DNA of 64,000 nucleotides, from contig CAYNEY010000005.1 in assembly GCA_964396375.1 (NCBI GenBank), positions 62,001-126,000 on the forward strand. The letters run 5' to 3'. The notes under the pieces are model-generated. The model did not search any database. It was not told the DNA's origin and was given only the letters and a program-made list of their open reading frames with translations. Below, piece by piece: positions 35,154 to 43,813 of the stretch (position 1 is the first letter of the stretch; the number at the start of each line of letters is the position of its first letter). Origin of the DNA: FEN-1139 sp964396375. Lineage in GTDB: Bacteria; Myxococcota_A; Polyangia; Polyangiales; Polyangiaceae. A program made the position numbers and the translations under genes.

Positions 35154-36329
35154 TTAGTCGAGATCCGTCATCACGTCCGTCCACACCGAGCCTGGCAACT
35201 GACAAGTGCGGCGCAAGAAATGGTGGTATTGGCGCGACAGCTCGCGATCGACCGGTTCTGGTTCAGTCCAGAAGCTGTCAAGTGACCCTTGGTGCGTGAG
35301 CCCAGCCATGTCGTAGACAGCGTTCCCCATGCACTTGGTGGGCGTACCATAGCCAACCGCAGACAGCCCCACCGTACTGTTGATCACCACGGCTCCACGG
35401 GCGCGGCGCAGGGCATGCGGGAGGTTGATCAGATCCACATAGACCAGACGCCCACCGAGACCGTGTCGAACCTCTAGGTCGCGCACCAGTCGCTGGTAGT
35501 CTCGGTACGGACGATCGAAGGGATGATGCTTGAGCACGAGCGAGGTCTTGGGGGGCGCGTGCTTGGCAAAGGATTCGACGACTTCCTCGATGAAGTCTTC
35601 GATGCACCGGTAGGGGCTGTGCGAAATCTGGGAGTCGAGATGCACCTGGAGCGCCACCAGGAAGTAGGGAGGCATCTGGTCGTGCATGATCTTCCGGGCG
35701 ACTCGGGCGTCACGGAGATGGTGCCATAGCTTGCGCATGAGACCGCGAGCCCAGTAGCTGGCCTGCACGAACACGCGAATGTCGCGGTGATGCCGATAGT
35801 ACGGAAAGAAAGGTCGACCAAACGCGCAGGCGATGGCGTTCAGGATGGTCACCAGCGCGGCAATGAGAAAGGCGTTCTTGATCCTCGGCCCCGGGGCAAA
35901 CGAGCCTGGAACCTGTGCCGCATAGAACGCTGGGTCGCGGGGAAGGCTCGAATTACCGTTCACACCGCCACGCTCGAAGGTGACGAAGTTGGGGCGAATA
36001 TAGCCTTCCTCGAAAACCCCGACCTCGACCCCGCGCGCGCGCGCCCGCTCGATCGCGACCCGGTGGATGGGGCGACAGTCCCCGAACAGGAGCACCGCAT
36101 CGATGCGTCGTTGTTCGAGGAGGCGCTCGAAGTACTCGCCCCAGTTCTCCATCGGACCCCGATAGCAAACCGTGTCCGGACCGTGGCAAAACAGCCAGTC
36201 GCCACCGTGGAAGTTCACCTTCAGCACCGAACGAGCGACGCGCCTTAGCCGCACCAGCAGTCGCGCGAACAGAGGGCCGTTCGGCCCTTGCAGCAGCAGC
36301 AGGTGCTTCCCAGCATATTCAGCGAACAT
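35154..36329 (-). CDS. kpsS: Capsule polysaccharide beta-Kdo transferase KpsS
   Basis: 391 residues from ATG 36329 with GGAAGG ahead; an ATG at 36368 is possible. Family segments: HLLLLQGPNGPLFARL, HGGDWLFCHG, VLLFGDCRPIHRVAIERA, VFEEGYIRPNFVTFE, KTSLVLKHHPFDRPYRDY, and GAVVINSTVGLSAVGYGTPT. KpsS adds the first beta-Kdo to lyso-phosphatidylglycerol during synthesis of the poly-Kdo linker of group 2 type capsules; KpsC extends it. The start overlaps the kpsC stop by 11 bases, and the gene is last in the kps operon. Confidence 0.92.
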   Translation of the reverse strand: MFAEYAGKHLLLLQGPNGPLFARLLVRLRRVARSVLKVNFHGGDWLFCHGPDTVCYRGPMENWGEYFERLLEQRRIDAVLLFGDCRPIHRVAIERARARGVEVGVFEEGYIRPNFVTFERGGVNGNSSLPRDPAFYAAQVPGSFAPGPRIKNAFLIAALVTILNAIACAFGRPFFPYYRHHRDIRVFVQASYWARGLMRKLWHHLRDARVARKIMHDQMPPYFLVALQVHLDSQISHSPYRCIEDFIEEVVESFAKHAPPKTSLVLKHHPFDRPYRDYQRLVRDLEVRHGLGGRLVYVDLINLPHALRRARGAVVINSTVGLSAVGYGTPTKCMGNAVYDMAGLTHQGSLDSFWTEPEPVDRELSRQYHHFLRRTCQLPGSVWTDVMTDLD

Positions 36330-38445
36330 GCCAGGACCTTCCAAGGATCCGAAGCAAGTTGACGGCACGGCGAACCACCCGCAGCTGCGGGTAGGTTACC
36401 CAGCGACTGGTCTTACAAGCGCCAAGACGAACCACCATATCGAAAGCCGTGCAGAAGGTGCGCGATTCGAAGTCGAAGTAGCGCGGGTATCGTAGCCACA
36501 CCCCAGCCGCCAATTCATCGATACTGAGGCGACGCGTCCGTCGTGCCACCGGGTGCAGGTCCTCAGTCAGACCCCAGCCGGCATAGAAGGGCTGACCATA
36601 CACGGTCGTTGGCTTCTCGCGCAGCAAAGCCTCGAACCCAACCAGCGAGGTCATGGTGTGAACCTGGTCGGCCAGCTCGAGACACCGCGTGACCGGCACA
36701 TCGGTCACAATCTCATCGCACAAACGCTCCGTTTCGGGGTCGATCGCCCCGGCGCGATTACCTGCCACCACGTCAGGATGCGGCTTGAAGATGAGGTACG
36801 CGTCGGGCATCCGCCGACGCACCTCACGGACCAGCGCGTCGTTACTGGGGACAAACGTACTCCCAAATCGCACAGAAACATCGTCCCCGACTTGTCCTGG
36901 CACCAGCACGATAACCTGCTCTGGTTTGGCCCGCGGACGGTAAGGCCGATCGGCAACTGGATTGTACTTGCTAACCCTGTGCTCAATCACCAACTTCCGC
37001 AACCGTCGGCTCTGCTCCAGCTCTTCGAGAGTGAACTCTGCGGTTTCGAGAATGACCTCCAAGTCGGAACTCACCCGTGGGTCGCAGTAGAGGCCACGGG
37101 TATCGAAGACCAATGAGCCTGGCACCGAGAAGTCGGAACCGAGTCCGGCCGAGCGCAGGAATCCGTCCTCGACATGCACGATGGGAATGTTGCGTGCCCT
37201 GGCGGCAGCCTCAACCTCGTCGCTCACCGCAAGCCCCCACACCAACCAGCGGACCCGTGACCCGCGCGACACCGCTTGGGCGGCCTCTCTGTCTGCTGCA
37301 AACTCGACCGTTCCATCCGGTGATCTCAGATACTCGCGCAGCGTTGGTCTTCGAAAGGGTGCCATGCCCACACACACCGAGAGTCCTTGATTCTCGCGAT
37401 GGCGCTCACGCCTGAGCGTGAGGTGGGCGGCCACGTCTTCTGCACTGGCACGCCGTGGCCCGACCGGGAGTGCATACACCGAACTCTCGAGTAACACAGC
37501 CGCTGCCAGTTCATCGGGACTGCGAGGCACACTCTCTCCAAAGAGAGGTGCACGATCGTCGGTGAGACCAAGACCCGCGTAAAAGGGACGGCCGAAACAC
37601 ACCACACGGCGTTCAGCCAGACAACCCTCGAATCCCAGATCCGAGTCGAAGGTGTAGAGAGCCTCCGCGTGGGCACAAAGCGTACTCCGATCCAAAGAGT
37701 GGTCCAAAAACACGTCACATGCCGGACGGGGACCGGTTCCCAACACCCCACGTCGTGAGCGGTTCGCCAACCCCACCACCACCACCAGGGCCGCGGGGTT
37801 CTCACACCGAGCCGCCTCCAGCATCTGGTCGAAGAGTTGTCGAATGCGCCGCGGCTCACCCATGCTCGAGCGAAACTCTTGATCGACCACCATCACCCAA
37901 GGACGGCTGGGCCGTCTCAACCATTCCGAGAGACGCTCCGATTCCTGTTCGCTCTGACCCAGACAATAGTTCCTAATCCGAGCACGGAGTTCCCGCGCCC
38001 GCAGCAACAGAGATGGCTCACGGTCAAACTCTCCGGTTGCGCGTTGGTGAAGGAGTCGACCAAGCGCCCCTCGGTCATCAGGAGCACATCGATGGTCCAC
38101 AAGCAGCGATAACGGCAGTTTGCCGGTCGACACACAACCACCCAACATGCCCTCCGAGAGCACGAAGAGCGGGAGCCGATGGCTGCTTGCGAAGCGCTCT
38201 GCTCGGTCGTCGTCGCGCCGCCACGCCAGCACCGCCCGCACCCCCGAACGGTTGGGCTCGCGAGGTCGAAAACACAGCTGGGACTCCGTCACCAACGGAA
38301 ACCGTCGCAAGAGAGAAGCAAGCTGCCTGGAGAAGACTGCCAGGCGAGCGCCATCCTGGATGAGTCGTTCGAGCAGCGCCACCGGTGTGGTCGTGGTGGA
38401 GCGCTCCACCACGGTCTCGCGCATCGGCTCCGACACGTGCGTCAT
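36319..38445 (-). CDS. kpsC: Capsule polysaccharide beta-Kdo transferase KpsC
   Basis: 708 residues, with two tandem glycosyltransferase halves, as in KpsC. The first half includes DSDLGFEGCLAERRVVCFGRPFYAGLGLTDD; the second has VEDGFLRSAGLGSDFSVPGSLVFD, SKYNP, VLVPGQVGDDVSVRFGS, FKPHPDVVAGNRAGAI and VYGQPFYAGWGLTED. The repeated G(R/Q)PFYAG(L/W)GLT motif is the hallmark. The protein alternates two beta-Kdo linkages to build the linker between lipid and capsule. The second half is better conserved than the first. It lies 43 bases after the kpsE-like gene. Confidence 0.93.
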   Translation of the reverse strand: MTHVSEPMRETVVERSTTTTPVALLERLIQDGARLAVFSRQLASLLRRFPLVTESQLCFRPREPNRSGVRAVLAWRRDDDRAERFASSHRLPLFVLSEGMLGGCVSTGKLPLSLLVDHRCAPDDRGALGRLLHQRATGEFDREPSLLLRARELRARIRNYCLGQSEQESERLSEWLRRPSRPWVMVVDQEFRSSMGEPRRIRQLFDQMLEAARCENPAALVVVVGLANRSRRGVLGTGPRPACDVFLDHSLDRSTLCAHAEALYTFDSDLGFEGCLAERRVVCFGRPFYAGLGLTDDRAPLFGESVPRSPDELAAAVLLESSVYALPVGPRRASAEDVAAHLTLRRERHRENQGLSVCVGMAPFRRPTLREYLRSPDGTVEFAADREAAQAVSRGSRVRWLVWGLAVSDEVEAAARARNIPIVHVEDGFLRSAGLGSDFSVPGSLVFDTRGLYCDPRVSSDLEVILETAEFTLEELEQSRRLRKLVIEHRVSKYNPVADRPYRPRAKPEQVIVLVPGQVGDDVSVRFGSTFVPSNDALVREVRRRMPDAYLIFKPHPDVVAGNRAGAIDPETERLCDEIVTDVPVTRCLELADQVHTMTSLVGFEALLREKPTTVYGQPFYAGWGLTEDLHPVARRTRRLSIDELAAGVWLRYPRYFDFESRTFCTAFDMVVRLGACKTSRWVTYPQLRVVRRAVNLLRILGRSWHVR

Positions 38446-38488
38446 CTTGGAACAGCCCTCATCTCTGCGGCATCCGACACGGTTCGAC

Positions 38489-40267
38489 CTAAGTGGCGAG
38501 GTGCTCGCGCACCGCAGCCACCAGCAGACTCACGATGGCGAGGAGCAGACCCGCAGCCAGAAAGACCGTGATTGCACTTTTTGCCACGTTCGGATAGCTC
38601 GGCCGATCCGGCTGCGATGGGGCCGCGATCCGCACGATGCGGAAGCTCTTCTTGTCCACCTCGCCACGGAGTCTCACAAGTCTTGCCTGTGCCGCCTGGT
38701 AGCTGGCAGCCAGCACCTCGGTCTCGCGATCGAGAAGGTTGACGACTGGAACCGCCGGCACCTGGGGCACCGCGGAGGAGGAACCAGCTGCCGCGGCCAG
38801 TGGCTCGACGGGAGCCGAAGCCTCCACAGGCTCCTCACCCTCGGTGTCCGTGACCGGCAACTCCCCGCCGGCCTTCTTCTTGGGCTCGGTGAGGCGGCGG
38901 ATCTGCTTGGTGAGCCTCTTCACGTCGGCGTCGGCGTTCTTGACCACTTCCTGGAGGCTCTGCTTCGCACTCTGATTCAACATCTCTTCCGTGGTATTGA
39001 GGATGGCATCGGCGAAGCGCCGAGCATCGCCCGCGCCGAAGGCGCGGACACGCAGCAGCAAGAGTTCTCCCGCCTGCTCCTCGACCTCGACCTTGCTTCG
39101 AAAATACTCGAAAGAAGCCTCCCGGCCCGCGCCGAGACGCGACCAAAAATCCACGTGCGGCGCCTGGTAGTGGCTCAAGAATTTCTGGCTCTTGTCCAGC
39201 TTGTTCAGAAGGTCTCGGGATGTCATCACCTGACGTGCGCTCGCGACCAGCGATGCACGGTCCAGATCACGCGAACGCGTGCTGGGTTTCTTCGAGACCC
39301 TTTCGGTGACACCTTCGATCGAGCGTCCGTCGTGGTCCATCGCTTCGTTCTCGAGTAGACGCAGATCCCGCACCTCGAAGGTGCACGTCGACTCATACTG
39401 CCGAGTAACCACAAATCCGTAGAAGACGGTGGCGACCAGGGTAGGGAAGATTACGAACACGAGTAGACGAACGAGCAACTGCTTGACGCGTCGTCGGCGT
39501 GCCCGCTTGATCATCTCGAGTGAAGTACTGCCTGCGATCGACCATGGCATATCCGCAATCCCCGACGATGCCGCGACGCTGGGGACGGGAGCCACCGCAC
39601 CAGAATCAACCGACGCGGTAGAACCGGCGGGGGAAGGTGCGTCACCGAGAACAGCAGGCTTGGAAATCGGTTTGGCCACCGGCGGCGTCGGTTTGCCCTT
39701 CTTGAGCTTCTTCTTCGCCGCCTGGGCAACCGCCACCACGCGCTCCACCGCGGCGGAGTTAGGCTTCGCAGGCTCAGCCTCACCAGAAGCAGCCTTCGCA
39801 GACTCAGCCTCACCAGAAGCAGCCTTCGCAGGCTCAGCCTCACCAAAAGCAGCCTTCGCAGGCTCAGCCTCACCAAAAGCAGCCTTCGCAGGCTCAGCCT
39901 CACCAAAAGCAGCCTTCGCGGATTTGGCATCACTTGATGCTGCCAGCGCCAGCGGATCATGCTCAGTCGACTGCTCTGATGCCTGGGTCGGTTCCGAAGC
40001 AGTGCCCTCGCCAGGCTGTGCGGTCTGCACGGCTTCCGGGAGAGAAATGGCTCCGCTCGTCGGGGATCCCAGAAGGCTGGTCGACGCAGGCAGCACGGGT
40101 TCCGTGGGGCCTTGGGATACGAAAAAGGGGGCCTGCCCACCCGGGCTTGGGAAGGCAAGGGGTGGTTCGGCGGTCGCGATCGTTCGAGGAAGGGCGTCGA
40201 TCTGCGGAGTGTTTTCGCCCAGGGCGTCCGCGTCCTTGGCTTCGATCGTCGACGTTTCTTCTTTCAT
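38489..40267 (-). CDS. kpsE: Capsule export chain-length/PCP protein KpsE-like, with repeat-rich N-terminus
   Basis: 592 residues from ATG 40267, preceded by a strong GGAGGTTAGG; a GTG at 40348 overlapping the kpsT stop is the alternative. The first 250 residues are cytoplasmic, Pro/Ala/Glu-rich, and hold five decapeptide repeats. A first TM segment (LLVRLLVFVIFPTLVATVFYGF) lies near residue 270; coiled-coil periplasmic helices follow; a second TM (VFLAAGLLLAIVSLLVAAV) ends the protein. KpsE works with the KpsMT transporter to carry capsule across the periplasm. The N-terminal extension is unusual for the family. Neighbours are kpsT upstream and kpsC downstream. Confidence 0.82.
   Translation of the reverse strand: MKEETSTIEAKDADALGENTPQIDALPRTIATAEPPLAFPSPGGQAPFFVSQGPTEPVLPASTSLLGSPTSGAISLPEAVQTAQPGEGTASEPTQASEQSTEHDPLALAASSDAKSAKAAFGEAEPAKAAFGEAEPAKAAFGEAEPAKAASGEAESAKAASGEAEPAKPNSAAVERVVAVAQAAKKKLKKGKPTPPVAKPISKPAVLGDAPSPAGSTASVDSGAVAPVPSVAASSGIADMPWSIAGSTSLEMIKRARRRRVKQLLVRLLVFVIFPTLVATVFYGFVVTRQYESTCTFEVRDLRLLENEAMDHDGRSIEGVTERVSKKPSTRSRDLDRASLVASARQVMTSRDLLNKLDKSQKFLSHYQAPHVDFWSRLGAGREASFEYFRSKVEVEEQAGELLLLRVRAFGAGDARRFADAILNTTEEMLNQSAKQSLQEVVKNADADVKRLTKQIRRLTEPKKKAGGELPVTDTEGEEPVEASAPVEPLAAAAGSSSAVPQVPAVPVVNLLDRETEVLAASYQAAQARLVRLRGEVDKKSFRIVRIAAPSQPDRPSYPNVAKSAITVFLAAGLLLAIVSLLVAAVREHLAT
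39776..39925 (-). repeat. 30-bp tandem repeats in kpsE
   Basis: Five near-identical 30-base units in the kpsE-like gene encode AKAAFGEAEP variants. They lie in the cytoplasmic N-terminal extension. High DNA identity points to recent slippage-type expansion. Confidence 0.9.
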
Positions 40268-40344
40268 CCTAACCTCCAACCCAAGGCGGTGGGCAGAAAC
40301 CAATCGCGGCGGGCCCATCAAGGGCTCGACGACGACCTTCGCGT

Positions 40345-40989
40345 TCACCGCTCGTAGAACACCATGGCATCCTTCACGCTATCGAAGAAGTGGAGCCGAC
40401 CCTTTTCGAGCACCGCGACCCGATCGGCGTAGGATTTCACGGTCTTCACGTTGTGAGAGACGATGATGACGCTCGAGCGCGCACGGCGCTCGGCAAAGGC
40501 GTCCTTGCACTTTCTCTGAAAACGCGAATCTCCCACGCCGGTCACCTCATCGACGAGGTACACCTCGAAATCGATGGCCATGCTGATCCCGAACGCGAGC
40601 CGCGCCCGCATCCCGGACGAGTAGGTCGAGATCGGCATGTCGAAGTAGTCACCCAGCTCGGAGAAATCTAGCACGAACGCCGCCACCACATCCGCATCGG
40701 CACCGAACACACGTGCCACGAAGCGTGCGTTTTCATTTCCGGTGAGGGACTGCGCGAAGCCGCCGGAGAACCCGATCGGCCAGGAGATGCGGCCCTGCCG
40801 GTGGATGGTCCCCGTGTCCGGCGGCTCGACGCCGGAGAGCAGCCGGAGCAACGTGGACTTCCCGGCACCGTTGCGACCAATGATACCGACGTTCTCCCCG
40901 CGCGGAAAGCTCGCGCTGATGCGATCGAGCACCACATGCATGCCGTGCCGAGTCGGATAGGCCTTACTGATGTCGTCGAGGGCGATCAT
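40345..40989 (-). CDS. kpsT: Capsule exporter ATP-binding protein KpsT
   Basis: 214 residues from ATG 40989, which overlaps the kpsM stop by 4 bases. ABC signatures are Walker A GRNGAGKSTLLR, the signature region YSSGMRARLAFG, Walker B YLVDEVTGVGD and the switch His in VIIVSHN. It powers export of the lipid-linked capsule through KpsM. The length (about 215) is typical of KpsT-type polysaccharide exporters. Confidence 0.95.
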   Translation of the reverse strand: MIALDDISKAYPTRHGMHVVLDRISASFPRGENVGIIGRNGAGKSTLLRLLSGVEPPDTGTIHRQGRISWPIGFSGGFAQSLTGNENARFVARVFGADADVVAAFVLDFSELGDYFDMPISTYSSGMRARLAFGISMAIDFEVYLVDEVTGVGDSRFQRKCKDAFAERRARSSVIIVSHNVKTVKSYADRVAVLEKGRLHFFDSVKDAMVFYER

Positions 40990-41759
40990 ACGGCCAGCCG
41001 TGTCCTCTTGCGCGCGACGCGCTCCAGGCCGAGGCCCGCTGCAAGCAGGATCAGAATCCACGCGAGGGGATATGCGGCAGAGACAGAGTCGACCCGATAG
41101 CCACGAAACATACCGTGGCGAACCAACTCAAGCACATGGACCACCGGATTCAAGAGCAGGTAATAACGGAACTCCGGCGGCACCATGACCGGTGAGTAGA
41201 AGATCGCCGAGATCCAGAATAGGGGTCGAATCAAGGGGCTTTGCAGACGCTCAACAGCCTTCACCAATACGCTGAGCCCACAGAACACCAGCCCAAGCGA
41301 GAATCCGAGCGCTGCGGCCAACGACAGCCCCACGATCACCATCAGCGGATCGGCGATCCGGAGTTCCCAGCGATACAGCGACCAACCCCCGATCAACACT
41401 ACGAACATCACCACGGAGGTGAGAAACTCGAGGACTCCGCGAGCCAGCATCAGATCGAGGGGGCGCACCTGGACGTAGTAGAGGAGCCCCCGGTTGGCCC
41501 CGATCGCGGCTGAGATTCGAGAGACCATGTCGCGGAAGAGCAGGAACGGCACGAAGCTCGCCGCCAGAAAGGGAAGGGTGTCGAGGTGCATGGGGATCGG
41601 CCGACCCATGACCTGGAAGAGCACGGTGAAGGTCCCGATCCAAAGCAACGGGTTGATGAGCGCCCAGAGATAGCCAAGACGGTGGGTTCCGAAACGGGTA
41701 CACATCTCCCGCAGGATCAAGGCGTAGATCACCTGGATCTGGATCAGGAGGGCAGCCAT
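40986..41759 (-). CDS. kpsM: Capsule exporter permease KpsM (ABC-2 type)
   Basis: 257 residues with six hydrophobic segments. It starts MAALLIQIQVIYALILREM and has RFGTHRLGYLWALINPLLWI, typical of polysaccharide ABC-2 permeases, then the conserved end region IFYSPVMVPPEFRYYLLLNPVVHVLELVRHGMF. With KpsT it moves the finished capsule across the inner membrane. First gene of the leftward kps operon; 47 bases upstream is the stop of the DUF3943 gene. Confidence 0.95.
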   Translation of the reverse strand: MAALLIQIQVIYALILREMCTRFGTHRLGYLWALINPLLWIGTFTVLFQVMGRPIPMHLDTLPFLAASFVPFLLFRDMVSRISAAIGANRGLLYYVQVRPLDLMLARGVLEFLTSVVMFVVLIGGWSLYRWELRIADPLMVIVGLSLAAALGFSLGLVFCGLSVLVKAVERLQSPLIRPLFWISAIFYSPVMVPPEFRYYLLLNPVVHVLELVRHGMFRGYRVDSVSAAYPLAWILILLAAGLGLERVARKRTRLAV

Positions 41760-41806
41760 TCTCGGAGCGCCATAGCACGTCTTCGCCTGGCTCGGAACGC
41801 TCTCGG

Positions 41807-43240
41807 CTAGAATTCGGCCCGAAGCCAGATCTCACCGCTTTTTCGACCCAGCGTGGTCCTGATGGGACCAAGGCGTGACCACCGCCCATGGTTCTCACCG
41901 GCCACCCCGATCATCAGTGGCGTATCCGGCAGCGCGACCCCGAGCCGCTGGCGCACCGAAAGCCAGCGCTCGGTCCCCGGCACGTCCCAGGTCAGCTCTT
42001 CTTGGTCACGGTCCCATCCCTCGATCGTGTCGATCATACCCGCCGTGCCGGCGGTCTCGAGCCTGAAGGCACCGAGCGAGACCTGGAGAGAGACCTCCGT
42101 GGCCCCTCCCCACCCGTACGCGTAGCCGTGCTTCTCGAGAATCGTTTTCATCCTGCTCGCTGGCCTCAACCCAGCCACCCTCGGGAAGCCGGGAAAACTG
42201 ACCGCCCCAAAAAGCGGTGTGGTGAGCAGCTCGAGGCGCGTGTGAAAAAAGGAATCCCATCGCTGCCAGTCGAGCACGAACCCAGGAACTCCAATCCATG
42301 AGCGTCTCTCATCATACCCGCGGCTGGGGCTATTTCTGTATCGGTAGGCGGCGCCAATGCCAAGCGTGCGCAGTGTTCCCAGGCGACGCGGATCGAGCGC
42401 TTGCGCGTGATGTCCAATCATCCAGACCTCTGAGTTGAGTTCGACACCGGTTCCCCAGGGTGATCCCTCGAGCGACACCTGGAAGCGAGCGAACTCGAGG
42501 TTCGAATACCAAGTCTCGAAGCTCTTCGGGTGCGCGTAGTCCCGAAGGCTCACCAGCCGCCCCCTCGCTCCAAAGGTCGTTCCAACCGCGGAACGTCCAT
42601 CCCGGGTTCGGATCTCGGAGAGTCCCGATTCAACGTCAAATTCGTGCCAGATCTCGCCGGAGTAGCCGAGCCGATCGGGGGCGACAGGTGCGGCACGTTC
42701 ACCGTCGATCGCCCGATGCACGGCAACGGTGGGGCCCAGCACGAAGCCAAGCACAGTGCGCGAACGGTTCGGTGCCGGACTCGAACCCAAGTAGTGTGCC
42801 AGTTTGTGCGCGAATTCCCCAATCGCCATCCCGGCCAAGGGGGTCGTCACCACATCGTTGATGCTGACACGCTCGTTGTATTCGATCACATACTCCCAGA
42901 TCATGGATGTCCCGAACGAAACACCGAGCGATTCCCAGGGAGTAAAGCGGTTGGCACGCGAAAAGGCATAGAACCCGGAGCCATTGATCGGGTGCAGGAT
43001 GAAGTTCATCCCAAAATCGTTGTTGTCGAAGCGCCACGACTCCCCGGTCAAGCGACTCTCGAGGCTCGGCTTGTCCCAATCCAGGACGTTCCGTTCATCA
43101 AGCACGTACCAGAGCGCGCCCGACCCGAGCATCAAGGTCATCCATGCCCCAGTGCGGTAGTAATGCAGGGGCTGCTTCGGGGGCTCCTCCATCACGTCGG
43201 ACGAAACCGGTGGCGACGCGCCCTCGCCATGAGCGGGCAC
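41807..43240 (-). CDS. DUF3943 outer-membrane-associated hypothetical protein
   Basis: GTG 43240 is the first usual start after the tRNA-Ala gene, giving 477 residues. The frame is open further upstream and encodes a good signal-peptide core (LFGCIAVAITIGVGFGWAVPAHG) whose start lies right at the 3' end of the tRNA, with no ATG/GTG/TTG for it. The body contains the DUF3943-type region FILHPINGSGFYAFSRANRF, VEYVIEYNERVSINDVVTTPLAGMAIGE, then alternating beta-strand patterns consistent with an outer-membrane barrel. Function unknown. The true start may be a rare codon such as CTC or ATC near 43294. Confidence 0.7.
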   Translation of the reverse strand: MPAHGEGASPPVSSDVMEEPPKQPLHYYRTGAWMTLMLGSGALWYVLDERNVLDWDKPSLESRLTGESWRFDNNDFGMNFILHPINGSGFYAFSRANRFTPWESLGVSFGTSMIWEYVIEYNERVSINDVVTTPLAGMAIGEFAHKLAHYLGSSPAPNRSRTVLGFVLGPTVAVHRAIDGERAAPVAPDRLGYSGEIWHEFDVESGLSEIRTRDGRSAVGTTFGARGRLVSLRDYAHPKSFETWYSNLEFARFQVSLEGSPWGTGVELNSEVWMIGHHAQALDPRRLGTLRTLGIGAAYRYRNSPSRGYDERRSWIGVPGFVLDWQRWDSFFHTRLELLTTPLFGAVSFPGFPRVAGLRPASRMKTILEKHGYAYGWGGATEVSLQVSLGAFRLETAGTAGMIDTIEGWDRDQEELTWDVPGTERWLSVRQRLGVALPDTPLMIGVAGENHGRWSRLGPIRTTLGRKSGEIWLRAEF

Positions 43241-43301
43241 GGCCCACCCGAAGCCAACCCCGATCGTGATGGCAACGGCGATACACCCGAAGAGTCTTCG
43301 G

Positions 43302-43374
43302 TGGAGCCGAGGGGGATCGAACCCCTGACCTCCGCACTGCCAGTGCGGCGCTCTCCCAGCTGAGCTACGGCCCC
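43302..43374 (-). tRNA. tRNA-Ala (GGC)
   Basis: 73 bases folding as a standard cloverleaf: acceptor GGGGCCG with CGGCTCC and the G3:U70 pair that marks tRNA-Ala, D arm GCTC/GAGC, anticodon arm CCGCA-CTGGCAG-TGCGG with anticodon GGC, T arm AGGGG-TTCGATC-CCCCT, discriminator A. The CCA end is not encoded in full. Confidence 0.97.
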
Positions 43375-43440
43375 AACGGGGAGCGGGACAATAGCGGAGA
43401 ATCGACTCGGGGCGAGCAAATTCTCGCATGGCAGCGCCGA

Positions 43441-43680
43441 TTAGTCCGCCGCAGCTCCCACCGCGGCAGGCCCGCTGACCTGCCCGGAAGGAACCGTGGT
43501 GGCTCGCGATTCTGCGCTGCCAACCGAAGCGAAAACCGAAATCACGACCAGCCCCAGTGCCACGACGCAGAGCGAACCGACCCAGGTGAGCCAGCGCGGC
43601 GTGATCGGCTCGTCGGGCAGCTCAGAATCCGAGCTGGGTGGCGCAGAAGGGAGGCTCTGACGTGCCTGATCGTCGGTCAT
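43441..43680 (-). CDS. Small single-span membrane protein
   Basis: 79 residues from ATG 43680 (ATG 43698 would add six). A charged, Pro-rich N-terminus of about 30 residues precedes one TM helix (WVGSLCVVALGLVVISVFASV) and a short Ala/Ser/Gly tail. No family recognised. It lies 66 bases upstream of tRNA-Ala on the same strand. Coding status rests on the clean TM helix and compatible codon use only. Confidence 0.5.
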   Translation of the reverse strand: MTDDQARQSLPSAPPSSDSELPDEPITPRWLTWVGSLCVVALGLVVISVFASVGSAESRATTVPSGQVSGPAAVGAAAD

Positions 43681-43813
43681 CGCGCTTGGGATATGCACTC
43701 GCGTCTCGCCGAGGTCAAGAGCCGAGGCAGCCAGCTCCTTGACCCCATGCGCGGAGCGGGCCTAGTCTGAGGCGTGCGAAAGGGCGGCGTCGCCCGCTCA
43801 GACTCGAAGCTTC

